Source: UBA5216 sp040081205 (lineage in GTDB: Bacteria > Pseudomonadota > Gammaproteobacteria > Burkholderiales > SG8-41). From it: a DNA stretch of 16,801 bases. Below the pieces are notes generated by a model. It was not told the origin of the DNA, searched no databases, and saw only the letters and a list, made by a program, of their open reading frames with translations. Positions 7,473 to 14,313 of this stretch are shown piece by piece. A program made the position numbers and the translations under genes. The stretch's first letter is position 1, and every line of letters starts with the position of its first letter. The stretch covers positions 1 through 16,801 of the forward strand of contig JBEBHE010000071.1 in NCBI GenBank assembly GCA_040081205.1. Direction: 5' to 3'.

Positions 7473-7559
7473 GACGCGATCCTTATTGCGCCGAATGCTC
7501 ATTCGATTCACCAACGCATCCGGCGCATGCGCTGCGCTTATTGACGTTCTACACAAGGG

Positions 7560-8264
7560 CTACGCTGCCGCGGCCCCGAGCACACTCTCCGACACAAACT
7601 TCGCCAGCCAGCGCTTGTTGATAATCATGTTTTCCTGCCATACCGCTTCAATGTTAGCCACGGTGGACGCTTTCACTGCCGGTGCCGCGAGCAGGGCGTC
7701 GCGCCACGCTTTGAGATTCGGGAATTTTTCGATAATGCCGAGCGGCTTCAGATGATCCATGAAGGTGTAGCGCTGCAGGAAGGGCGCATATGCGGCATCG
7801 ACCAGTGACATTTTCGGGCCGTTGAAATAAGGGCCGCTGTTGCCGCGCTTGGCTAGCGCTTCGTCGAGCTTGCCAAAAACCTCGGCGATCTTGGTGGCTT
7901 TCTTGGCGAATTCTTCTTCGGAATCAGAATACGCAGTGGTGGAAATCGCACTGGCGAAGGTGGACACGTAATCGGTCCACGCCCGGTTGCGCGCGCGGGT
8001 GATCGGATCTGCCGGATGCAATTGCGGTGCGACGGTTTCGTCGAGATATTCGGCGATGGCGTTTGATTCAAACAGCGCGTCGTTGTCGCCGATGCGCAGT
8101 ACGGGCACCTTGGCGTGCGGCGAAATTTTCAGAAACCAGTCGGGGCGGTTATTACGGTCGATGTAGGTGATGTCGTAATCGATGTTTTTCGCGCGCAACA
8201 CGATAGCGGCGCGTTGCACCCACGGGCAAGTCTTGAAGCTGCACAGCATGATTTTGGACGACAT
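7560..8264 (-). CDS. Glutathione S-transferase family protein, Cys-Pro type
   Basis: A 234-residue cytosolic GST-fold protein. The thioredoxin-like N-terminal domain (1-80) carries KTCPWVQR, with C13-P14 as the likely active site, the cis-proline at KVPVL (P54) and the glutathione gamma-glutamyl contact E66-S67 in ESNAIAEYLD. A helical C-terminal domain follows (about 90-220), with the usual N-capping region at MSLVDAAYAPFLQR (152-165). A cysteine at this place, rather than Ser or Tyr, points to omega-like thiol transferase, glutathionyl reductase or isomerase chemistry instead of classic conjugation. ATG at 8264 is set by AAGGAG five bases upstream; the frame is open to 8393 but that part overlaps the next gene. 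It is probably the last gene of the acyl-CoA dehydrogenase operon, after an 85-base gap. Confidence 0.92.
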   Translation of the reverse strand: MSSKIMLCSFKTCPWVQRAAIVLRAKNIDYDITYIDRNNRPDWFLKISPHAKVPVLRIGDNDALFESNAIAEYLDETVAPQLHPADPITRARNRAWTDYVSTFASAISTTAYSDSEEEFAKKATKIAEVFGKLDEALAKRGNSGPYFNGPKMSLVDAAYAPFLQRYTFMDHLKPLGIIEKFPNLKAWRDALLAAPAVKASTVANIEAVWQENMIINKRWLAKFVSESVLGAAAA

Positions 8265-8349
8265 GGTTTCTCCTTTGAAATTCGGTTTAGCGGCTGATGA
8301 CATTCCGCAGGCTGCCGTATTGTATTTTAAGTTTGGACCGTTTGATGCC

Positions 8350-8772
8350 TTAGTCGCGAACAGGGACAGCGCCGAACGCCGCCCGCACTGCAAAGATGGC
8401 TTTGCCGGCGACTAGCACACGATAGCGCGGCTCATTCAGGCCACCGTAGGGTATTTTGTCTTGCCACGGGCTCAGGCGCATGGCTTCCAGTTTTACGTGA
8501 AATGCATCCGCAGCGGTTTTGGATCGAAAGAATCCCGCGCAATGATCATGGCGAAACGACATCATGTATTTAAAGAAATAATCGCAGGCTTCTTGCTCGC
8601 TACCTGACGTAAAGAGCGGCGATTGATCCAATCCGCGCTCGGTGTAGCAGACTTCCCAATGGCTGCCTTTTTGGGTCAGGCAATAGACGTCTGATTCGCG
8701 GCGATCGGGGCCAATGACATAGCCGTTGGCCGCTTCTTCATCAAAACGCCGCTGGAGTTCCGCTACATTCAT
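8350..8772 (-). CDS. Conserved-looking protein of unknown function (140 aa)
   Basis: I do not recognise a named family with confidence. The protein is small, soluble and rich in aromatic residues and cysteine, with no signal peptide or membrane segment. Segments such as DVYCLTQKGSHWEVCYTERG (28-47), QEACDYFFKYMM (60-71) and RYRVLVAGKAIFAVR suggest an alpha/beta fold, loosely like the small immunity-type proteins of polymorphic toxin systems, though no toxin lies nearby. ATG at 8772 follows the TAA of the acyl-CoA dehydrogenase gene by only five bases and has no strong ribosome binding site of its own, so translation is probably coupled to that gene. This tight link is the main reason to believe it is a real gene. 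Confidence 0.75.
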   Translation of the reverse strand: MNVAELQRRFDEEAANGYVIGPDRRESDVYCLTQKGSHWEVCYTERGLDQSPLFTSGSEQEACDYFFKYMMSFRHDHCAGFFRSKTAADAFHVKLEAMRLSPWQDKIPYGGLNEPRYRVLVAGKAIFAVRAAFGAVPVRD

Positions 8773-8777
8773 CCCGA

Positions 8778-9965
8778 TTAGTTCGCCGGCATCCCATTGC
8801 GCAGCAAATCGCGTGCGATAAACCAGCGATGCACTTCGCTGGGGCCTTCATAGATGCGCCACACACGGCTGGCGCGGCAGATGTATTCGAGCGGCAGGTC
8901 TTTGGTCATGCCCATGCCGCCGAACAATTGCATTGCGCGATCTGCCACGCGGTAAATCATTTCACTGCCTTGCAGCTTGACCATCGCTGCGTCGCGCCGC
9001 CAGTTGGTTTCGCCAGCATCGATCTTGCACGCCAGGCGCCAGGCGATCAGGCGCACCATTTCCATTTCCTGAAAGCTGTCGGCGATCCACCATTGCACGG
9101 CCTGACGGTCGGCGAGCGGCTTGCCGAACGTCACGCGTTCGTTCGCCTGCGGGATCATCAACTCCAGACAACGGCGCGCGTAGCCCAGCGCGCGGCAGGC
9201 GATTTCCAGACGGCGCACACCCAGGCGGTTTTGCATTGGGCCAAAGCCGTTGCCGACGTCGCCCAGCACCTGATCGTCGGTGAGTTCAACGTTATCAAAA
9301 AACACGCCATAAGGTGCATGTTCACCGATGGTATTCAGCACGGTCGGTATCGACACGCCTTTGGTACCCTTATCGACGAGAAACGCCGTGATGCCGCCGC
9401 GTGAGCCTTTCGCCGGATCGGTAACCGCCATCACGATCATGAAATCAGCTTTGCGCGCGTTGCTGATGAATATTTTCTGCCCGTTGATTACCCACTTGCC
9501 GTTTTTGTATTCGGCGCGCGTTTTCATGCCCGCCGGGTCGGAGCCCGCGCCCGGCTCGGTAATGGCAATGGCACTTTTCAAATCGCCATTGGCGTAGGGG
9601 ATGAAATATTTCTTGATCTGGTCGCCCTTGCAGGTCTCTTTGAGCATAAACAGGTTCGGGCTGTCGGGCGGCAACACGAATGGGGTTATGCTGGTTTTCA
9701 GTTCCTCGATGACCACGGCCTTGGCGAGCATCCCCATGTTTTGGCCGCCATATTCTTCGGGCACATCAATGCCGTAGAGACCGATTTCCTTGGCCTTGCG
9801 ATTGAGGGCTTTTTCAGCGTCGGGATCGACCAGCGGCGCGTCGGTGAGTCCGCGTTCGGCCTCGCGGCGGATCACGTCTTTTTCGAGCGGCAGGAGTTCT
9901 TCCCGCGTGAAACGCGCCACGGTGTCGCGCAGCATGCGCAGTTCTTCGGGTAGGGTGAAGTCCAC
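8778..9965 (-). CDS. Acyl-CoA dehydrogenase
   Basis: A 395-residue FAD-dependent acyl-CoA dehydrogenase of normal length, which would form the alpha,beta double bond of an acyl-CoA and pass electrons to ETF. The helical N-terminal domain covers about 1-130, the middle beta domain has AITEPGAGSD (134-143) and KIFISNA (164-170), and the C-terminal domain has QLFGGMGMTKDLPLE (346-360). IYEGPSEVHR (371-380) places the catalytic base at E373, as in MCAD-type enzymes. The GTG at 9965 is the start: GAAAGG lies eight bases upstream and the protein begins with the typical DFTLPEELRMLRDTV. It leads an operon with the 140-residue protein and the GST, and is divergent from the crotonase gene. Chain length or branch specificity is not evident. 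Confidence 0.95.
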   Translation of the reverse strand: MDFTLPEELRMLRDTVARFTREELLPLEKDVIRREAERGLTDAPLVDPDAEKALNRKAKEIGLYGIDVPEEYGGQNMGMLAKAVVIEELKTSITPFVLPPDSPNLFMLKETCKGDQIKKYFIPYANGDLKSAIAITEPGAGSDPAGMKTRAEYKNGKWVINGQKIFISNARKADFMIVMAVTDPAKGSRGGITAFLVDKGTKGVSIPTVLNTIGEHAPYGVFFDNVELTDDQVLGDVGNGFGPMQNRLGVRRLEIACRALGYARRCLELMIPQANERVTFGKPLADRQAVQWWIADSFQEMEMVRLIAWRLACKIDAGETNWRRDAAMVKLQGSEMIYRVADRAMQLFGGMGMTKDLPLEYICRASRVWRIYEGPSEVHRWFIARDLLRNGMPAN

Positions 9966-10004
9966 TATTTTCGCCTTTCAGGTGGTAGCGCTGAGAACGG
10001 TCGC

Positions 10005-10013
10005 ATCATAACA
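10005..10013 (-). promoter_or_regulatory. Candidate extended -10 promoter for the acyl-CoA dehydrogenase operon
   Basis: On the minus strand the sequence reads TGT-TATGAT, an extended -10 (TGn plus TATGAT). It lies about 40 bases before the GTG start at 9965. No good -35 is seen at 17 bases, which extended -10 promoters tolerate. Motif match only. Confidence 0.4.
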
Positions 10014-10113
10014 ATTGACGGGCAAACCCGATATCCCGGCGCAGCGCCCGCCGCGTTTAATGCATATAGAATGGCACGTCGGTAGAACAGCATTCATTCA
10101 AAGGGAGAACATC

Positions 10114-10896
10114 ATGGGTAACGAAGAAGTCGGCGTCAGCATTGAGCATCACGTGGCAACGGTGGAATTGCGGCGTCCGCCGAACAATTTTCTCGACATC
10201 GATTTCATCGGAAATCTGGCGTCGGTGCTGGAGGCGCTGGATGACGACGCATCGTGCCGCAGCATTGTGCTGGCAGCGGCGGGCAAACATTTTTGCGCCG
10301 GTGCGAATCTGAAAAAACGCGTGGATGACGAAGCCGCTGGTAAAAAAGTGGTTACGCAACCGCGTCATCTGTATCACGAGGCGCAGCGTCTGGTGCAGAC
10401 GCGTAAGCCTATCGTTGCGGCGGTACACGGCAGCGCAATCGGGGCAGGGTTGGGCCTCGCGCTGGTGGCGGATTTTCGGGTGACGTGCAAAGAGGCGAGG
10501 CTTGCCGCCAATTTTTGCGCGATTGGTTATCACCCCGGTTTTGGCATGACGGTTACACTGCCGCGCGTGGTCGGGCATCAAACCGCGAAATGGTTGTTCC
10601 TGACGGGCAAACGCATTCCCGGTGACGAAGCGGTCGCGATGGGATTGGCCGACCGGCTGGTTGCGCAGGATCAGGTGCGCCAGGCGGCGCAGGAGATGGC
10701 GGCAGATCTCGCAAAGTCGGGTCCGCTAGCCGTGCAGGCCGCGCGCGTAACGCTCAATGGCGTTCTTTTGGCAGCGTTTCGCGCGGCAACCGAGCGCGAA
10801 GCGTTCCAGCAAAATATGCTGCGCGAGACCAATGACTTCAAGGAAGGCGTGAAAGCCGGGTTTGATCGCCGCGAGCCCGTGTTTACCGGGACTTAA
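10114..10896 (+). CDS. Enoyl-CoA hydratase/isomerase (crotonase) family protein
   Basis: A 260-residue crotonase-fold protein. The oxyanion-hole segments are present: AAAGKHFCAGANL (54-66) and AVHGSAIGAGLGLALVADFRV (103-123). The C-terminal helices are normal, and length fits the family. Where classic enoyl-CoA hydratases carry two catalytic glutamates, the aligned positions here are a glycine (GAGLGLA, about G114) and a phenylalanine (ANFCAIGYHPG, F134), so ordinary hydration is unlikely. Isomerase, hydrolase, lyase or decarboxylase-like chemistry on a CoA thioester is possible. ATG at 10114 has GGGAG six bases upstream; the longer frame from 10015 lacks such a site. It is a single gene, divergent from the acyl-CoA dehydrogenase operon and closed by a strong hairpin. 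Confidence 0.92.
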   Translation: MGNEEVGVSIEHHVATVELRRPPNNFLDIDFIGNLASVLEALDDDASCRSIVLAAAGKHFCAGANLKKRVDDEAAGKKVVTQPRHLYHEAQRLVQTRKPIVAAVHGSAIGAGLGLALVADFRVTCKEARLAANFCAIGYHPGFGMTVTLPRVVGHQTAKWLFLTGKRIPGDEAVAMGLADRLVAQDQVRQAAQEMAADLAKSGPLAVQAARVTLNGVLLAAFRAATEREAFQQNMLRETNDFKEGVKAGFDRREPVFTGT

Positions 10897-10921
10897 GGTA
10901 CCGGCTTGCGCACTTGTGCAT

Positions 10922-10949
10922 GATGATCCCGGCGAGCGCCGGGATCATC
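10922..10949. terminator. Perfect 12-bp-stem hairpin between convergent genes
   Basis: GATGATCCCGGC and GCCGGGATCATC are exact reverse complements around a 4-base GAGC loop. The hairpin sits in the 60-base gap between the crotonase stop (10896) and the stop of the oppositely oriented binding-protein gene (10957), where a bidirectional terminator is expected. Neither side has a long T-run, so a dispersed REP-like element or an mRNA 3'-end stabiliser is an alternative. Confidence 0.7.
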
Positions 10950-10956
10950 GCGTGAT

Positions 10957-11934
10957 TTACTCTGTCGGAATCTTCGCGTCACGAATGACTTTCGCGAAGC
11001 GATCGTGCTCGCTCTTCCAGAATTTGGCGAACTCATCAGATGATTTGCTGACGACGATAGTGACGCCGCTGTCGCCCAAGCGCTTCATCACGTCCGGATG
11101 CTTCATGGTTTCCTGCGATACGTCATACAGCCGTTTGATGACCGGCGCGGGCGTGCCTTTGGGCACGTAGATGCCTTGCCACGAACCGACCACCATATTC
11201 AGACCCTGTTCGCGCATCGTTGGCACGTCCGGCATAGCAGGGATGCGCTCGGGCGAAACCGTGGCCAGCATACGCGCGCGGCCACTCTTGGCGTGAGTGA
11301 CGGCCGAAGAGAAAGTCACGAACATGGTTTGAACTTCGTTGGCCAGCAATCCGATCATTGCCGGCCCCGCGCCGCCTTTGTAGTTGACCTGCTGCGCATT
11401 GGTGCCGGTGGCGATCATGAACATCTGCATTTCCAGATTGTTCGCGCTGCTTGGCGCAGGCGAACCGTAGTTCAGTTTTCCCGGATTCGCCTTCATGTAG
11501 GCGATCAGTTCCTTGACGTTCTTGACCGGCAGCGCCGGATGCACCACGAGGCAGCCCGACACATCCACGACTTGCGTAATCGGCATCAGTTCGTTCAGCG
11601 GTTTGACGGGAAATTTGGTAAAGATGTTGGCGTTGATCGCCATCGTGCCGACGTTACCCAGCAGGAACGTGTAGCCGTCGGGATTGGCTTTGGCCGCGAG
11701 TTCGACACCGATGTTGCCGGCGGCGCCGGCGCGGTTGTCGATCACCACTTGCTGGCCCAGCAGTTCGGTCATGCGCGACTGGAGTATGCGGCCCACGAAG
11801 TCTGACGCACCGCCCGGTGCAAACGGCACCACCATGCGCACCGAACGGCTGGGGTAGTCCTGTGCTATCGCCGCCGTGGTGACGCCAAAACCGGAAACAA
11901 CCATAAGTATTTGTTTATAAATGTTATTTTTCAT
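10957..11934 (-). CDS. Periplasmic solute-binding protein, TctC/Bug family
   Basis: A 325-residue substrate-binding protein of the tripartite tricarboxylate transporter type. Residues 1-24 form a signal peptide (KNNIYKQ, hydrophobic core, AIA before Q25), so it acts in the periplasm. The mature part starts DYPSRSVRMVVPFAPGG, typical of Bug proteins, and contains the ligand-loop region NRAGAAGNIG and the later NYKGGAGPAMIGLLANEV block. These proteins bind carboxylates or small amides. No TctA or TctB membrane gene is in the window, as is common for these orphan binding proteins. ATG at 11934 has GAGGAG seven bases upstream. It follows two oxidoreductase genes on the same strand after 47 bases, so it probably delivers, or senses, the compound they metabolise (inference). 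Confidence 0.95.
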   Translation of the reverse strand: MKNNIYKQILMVVSGFGVTTAAIAQDYPSRSVRMVVPFAPGGASDFVGRILQSRMTELLGQQVVIDNRAGAAGNIGVELAAKANPDGYTFLLGNVGTMAINANIFTKFPVKPLNELMPITQVVDVSGCLVVHPALPVKNVKELIAYMKANPGKLNYGSPAPSSANNLEMQMFMIATGTNAQQVNYKGGAGPAMIGLLANEVQTMFVTFSSAVTHAKSGRARMLATVSPERIPAMPDVPTMREQGLNMVVGSWQGIYVPKGTPAPVIKRLYDVSQETMKHPDVMKRLGDSGVTIVVSKSSDEFAKFWKSEHDRFAKVIRDAKIPTE

Positions 11935-11981
11935 TCCAATGCTCCTCGTCTTATGTTTATGGGTGCAACGACAACCTGCGG

Positions 11982-13097
11982 CTACGCAGTCATTTTTTCA
12001 TCTTCCGGCGTGATCGGCAGCTTCACGGGGCGTTTCAATTTCGCCGAGAGATCGATCGCCTTGGTCAGCATCAGCCGGTTATGTCCTTCACGCGCCGTCG
12101 CGTGTTGCGTTGACACGCCAAGGGACACGCGGTTCAGCCACGAGTTGGTTTCTTCGCGCATGGGGCCGCGCAATTCGCCCAGCGCCATATCGCCCACCGG
12201 ATAGCTGGTCAGAAAATCAACGTGCCGGCGTTTGTCTGGCGCGTAACCTTCGGCTTGTATCAGGTTTGTCGCGAGCACCATGTCGCGATGCGTGTCATCA
12301 ATGGTTAGCACGCCTTCGGTGCCGACCGCGCCGACTTCCAGCGAGTACACCGCGCCGGGCCACACTTCCGGCAGCGCCCAAGAAATCACGCCATGATAAA
12401 TCGCGCCGTCGTCGAAGCTGATGGTGTAGCCGGTGCCATCAACGCCCTGCCAAGTGGGGCCGAGCGCCTTGTTCACCGAGCGGGCATAAACTTCAACGGG
12501 TTTCTTGGCTTCCATCAGCCACATTACGATGTCCAGCGCGTGCGTACCCGAAATCACCATCGGCGTTACTTCAGCGCGGTTGTCGCTGCGCTTGTAGTTG
12601 TCAATGGCGACCAGGCGATTCATAAACGCACGCGACGTGACCATCGTCACCTCGCCCAGCGCGCCGGACTGCACTTTTTCCTTTGCTACCAGCCAGCGGC
12701 GGCGGAAGCGTTGTGTGTAGCCGATTACCGCATCGACGCCGGATTTTTCGATGGCCGCGAGCGTTTGCGCGGATTCGGCCAGATCGGTGGCCAACGGTTT
12801 TTCGATCAGCAACGGCAAATTGCGTTCGGCGGCCATGATCACCGGATCGACGTGCAAATGTTCGTCAGTGCAGACGATAACCGCGTTGACTTCGGGGCGC
12901 GACAGCAGGTCTTTGTAGGAGGTGGTGACGAAATCGGCGTGACATTTTTCGCCCACGATTTCGCCGCGCTCCGGTTGTTTTTCGGCGATACCAATCCAGC
13001 CGACGGAAGGGTGGCGCGCGGCCAGTTCACCGCGTATCAGCCCGACGCGGCCGGCGCCTACGATAGCCAAACCGATTTTCTTGGGATCTTTTTTCAT
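11982..13097 (-). CDS. Gfo/Idh/MocA family NAD(P)-dependent oxidoreductase (second of a pair)
   Basis: A 371-residue cytosolic oxidoreductase. The Rossmann domain carries GAGRVG (14-19), and the family EKP motif is at 99-101 (LLIEKPLATDL), with the lysine expected at the catalytic site. The C-terminal domain has SGTHALDIVMWL (183-194), in which H186 and D189 are the usual catalytic-region residues. Members oxidise or reduce sugars, inositols, sugar acids and similar polyols. The ATG at 13097 overlaps the stop codon of the upstream paralogue as ATGA, and there is no clear ribosome binding site, so translation should be coupled. The two paralogues are clearly different in sequence, which suggests distinct steps rather than a recent duplication. 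Confidence 0.93.
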   Translation of the reverse strand: MKKDPKKIGLAIVGAGRVGLIRGELAARHPSVGWIGIAEKQPERGEIVGEKCHADFVTTSYKDLLSRPEVNAVIVCTDEHLHVDPVIMAAERNLPLLIEKPLATDLAESAQTLAAIEKSGVDAVIGYTQRFRRRWLVAKEKVQSGALGEVTMVTSRAFMNRLVAIDNYKRSDNRAEVTPMVISGTHALDIVMWLMEAKKPVEVYARSVNKALGPTWQGVDGTGYTISFDDGAIYHGVISWALPEVWPGAVYSLEVGAVGTEGVLTIDDTHRDMVLATNLIQAEGYAPDKRRHVDFLTSYPVGDMALGELRGPMREETNSWLNRVSLGVSTQHATAREGHNRLMLTKAIDLSAKLKRPVKLPITPEDEKMTA

Positions 13098-14161
13098 CGC
13101 ACGGCAGCCACGGCAGGCCGAGATTCTGGCAACGGCAGGTTTACCGGTTCGTGGCGTTCAGCGGAAAGATCGGCGGCGATATACACCTCCATCACATCGC
13201 GTGCTTCTTCGCCGGTGACCAGCACGGGGCGATCACAGGCAACGGCTTCCAGAAAATGCACGGTCTCGGCAGCCATCGGGCCGGCGTAGGTGTGTTCGAC
13301 CGGCTCGCCCGGCATGGTGGACATCGGATGCACGATACCCGATTTCATTGTCGTCAATTGCGTGTCGCGGTGCGTGTCGTCAATAATCAGCGCGCCTTCG
13401 GTGCCGATCATTTCGATCCACGTCATCGAGAAATTCGGATAAGCGGGCGGCAGGCTCCAGCCAGCACACACCACGCATGAGACGCCGTTGTCGAAGGTCA
13501 CCGTAATGTATTGCGTATCGGGGATATCGGCGCCGGTGGATTCTTTCATCGCACCGTAATTCACCGTTGAATAGACACGAATCGGTTTCGCCGGCTGCAA
13601 ACACCACATGACGAAATCGAGATCGTGCGTAGCTTCCATTGCGGCGGGAGAGAGCTTACTGCGCCCGGTGATTTTTTTGCCGAGGCCGCGACCGATGTGA
13701 CGGCTGACCAGCGCACTCACCGGTTTGCCCAGCGTGCCGTCGCGCAGTGATTGCTTTACATACGCGAATTTCGGATTAAAACGCTGCGAGTAGCCGATGC
13801 TGAATTTCAGATTGTTCTTTTTAGCGAGATGATTCAGTTCATCGGCTTCGTGGAGTTCGAGCGCAATCGGCTTTTCCAGAAACACATGCTTGCCGGAAAT
13901 CAGGCATTCGCGCGCCATCGGATAGTGCAGCACTTCCGGGGTGGCTGAGATGAAAACCGCATCAATGTCGTCGCGCTTGATGAGTTCTCTGTAGTCGGCC
14001 GTCGCCGTCTTGGCTTTGGTTTTTGCCGCGATTTCCGCCAGCCGCTCCGGACGTGTTTCCACCACGTGCAAATCCCCGACCAGCGGATTCATCGCGCAGG
14101 TCTCCGCGCGGATACCGCCGCACCAGCCGGTGCCGATAATGCCTACATTGATTTGTTTCAC
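13094..14161 (-). CDS. Gfo/Idh/MocA family NAD(P)-dependent oxidoreductase (first of a pair), GTG start
   Basis: A 355-residue member of the same family as its downstream neighbour. It begins KQINVGIIGTGWCGGIRAE, the nucleotide-binding glycine motif (10-15). VFLEKPIALEL places EKP at 96-98, and ATHDLDFVMWC (177-187) gives H179 and D182 in the active-site helix. The frame is open to a TTG at 14206, but GTG at 14161 has AAGGA six bases upstream and puts the Rossmann strand at the N-terminus, as expected. It is the first gene of a three-gene minus-strand unit with the second oxidoreductase (4-base overlap) and a periplasmic binding protein, and is divergent from glycerol kinase. The substrate is not evident; a sugar or sugar acid is a guess from the family. 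Confidence 0.93.
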   Translation of the reverse strand: MKQINVGIIGTGWCGGIRAETCAMNPLVGDLHVVETRPERLAEIAAKTKAKTATADYRELIKRDDIDAVFISATPEVLHYPMARECLISGKHVFLEKPIALELHEADELNHLAKKNNLKFSIGYSQRFNPKFAYVKQSLRDGTLGKPVSALVSRHIGRGLGKKITGRSKLSPAAMEATHDLDFVMWCLQPAKPIRVYSTVNYGAMKESTGADIPDTQYITVTFDNGVSCVVCAGWSLPPAYPNFSMTWIEMIGTEGALIIDDTHRDTQLTTMKSGIVHPMSTMPGEPVEHTYAGPMAAETVHFLEAVACDRPVLVTGEEARDVMEVYIAADLSAERHEPVNLPLPESRPAVAAVR

Positions 14162-14167
14162 TGATAT

Positions 14168-14172
14168 TCCTT
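14168..14172 (-). promoter_or_regulatory. Ribosome binding site AAGGA deciding a GTG start
   Basis: On the minus strand AAGGA is followed by six bases and GTG at 14161. This supports the GTG over the upstream TTG at 14206, which would add 15 residues unlike the family. Confidence 0.7.
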
Positions 14173-14313
14173 GGAGATAAACTGAAAAAATACACTTAGT
14201 ATGCAACTTTTGCAGGCGCGTATTCTAGCGTATCGTGCTAATGCACGGCGTCGTACTGGTGTTCGGCGCGATGCATAAGCGTAAAATTATAACCATTTGT
14301 TTTTATTGAATAA

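Noticed and set aside
7523..7532. GCGCATGCGC palindrome between the DUF6602-like gene and the GST gene
   Set aside because: It is a short self-complementary word expected by chance in GC-rich DNA, with no loop and no T-run, so I do not call it a terminator.
10015..10020. TTGACG as a -35 box for the crotonase gene
   Set aside because: The sequence 16-18 bases downstream is GC-rich and has no -10 resemblance.
11098..11805. A 235-codon, histidine- and arginine-rich open frame opposite the binding-protein gene
   Set aside because: The composition is typical of antisense translation of a GC-rich gene, and the minus-strand protein is unambiguous.
12393..13289. A 298-codon open frame on the plus strand opposite the two Gfo/Idh genes
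   Set aside because: It spans the ATGA overlap of two clear oxidoreductase genes and reads as low-complexity antisense translation with no recognisable domain.
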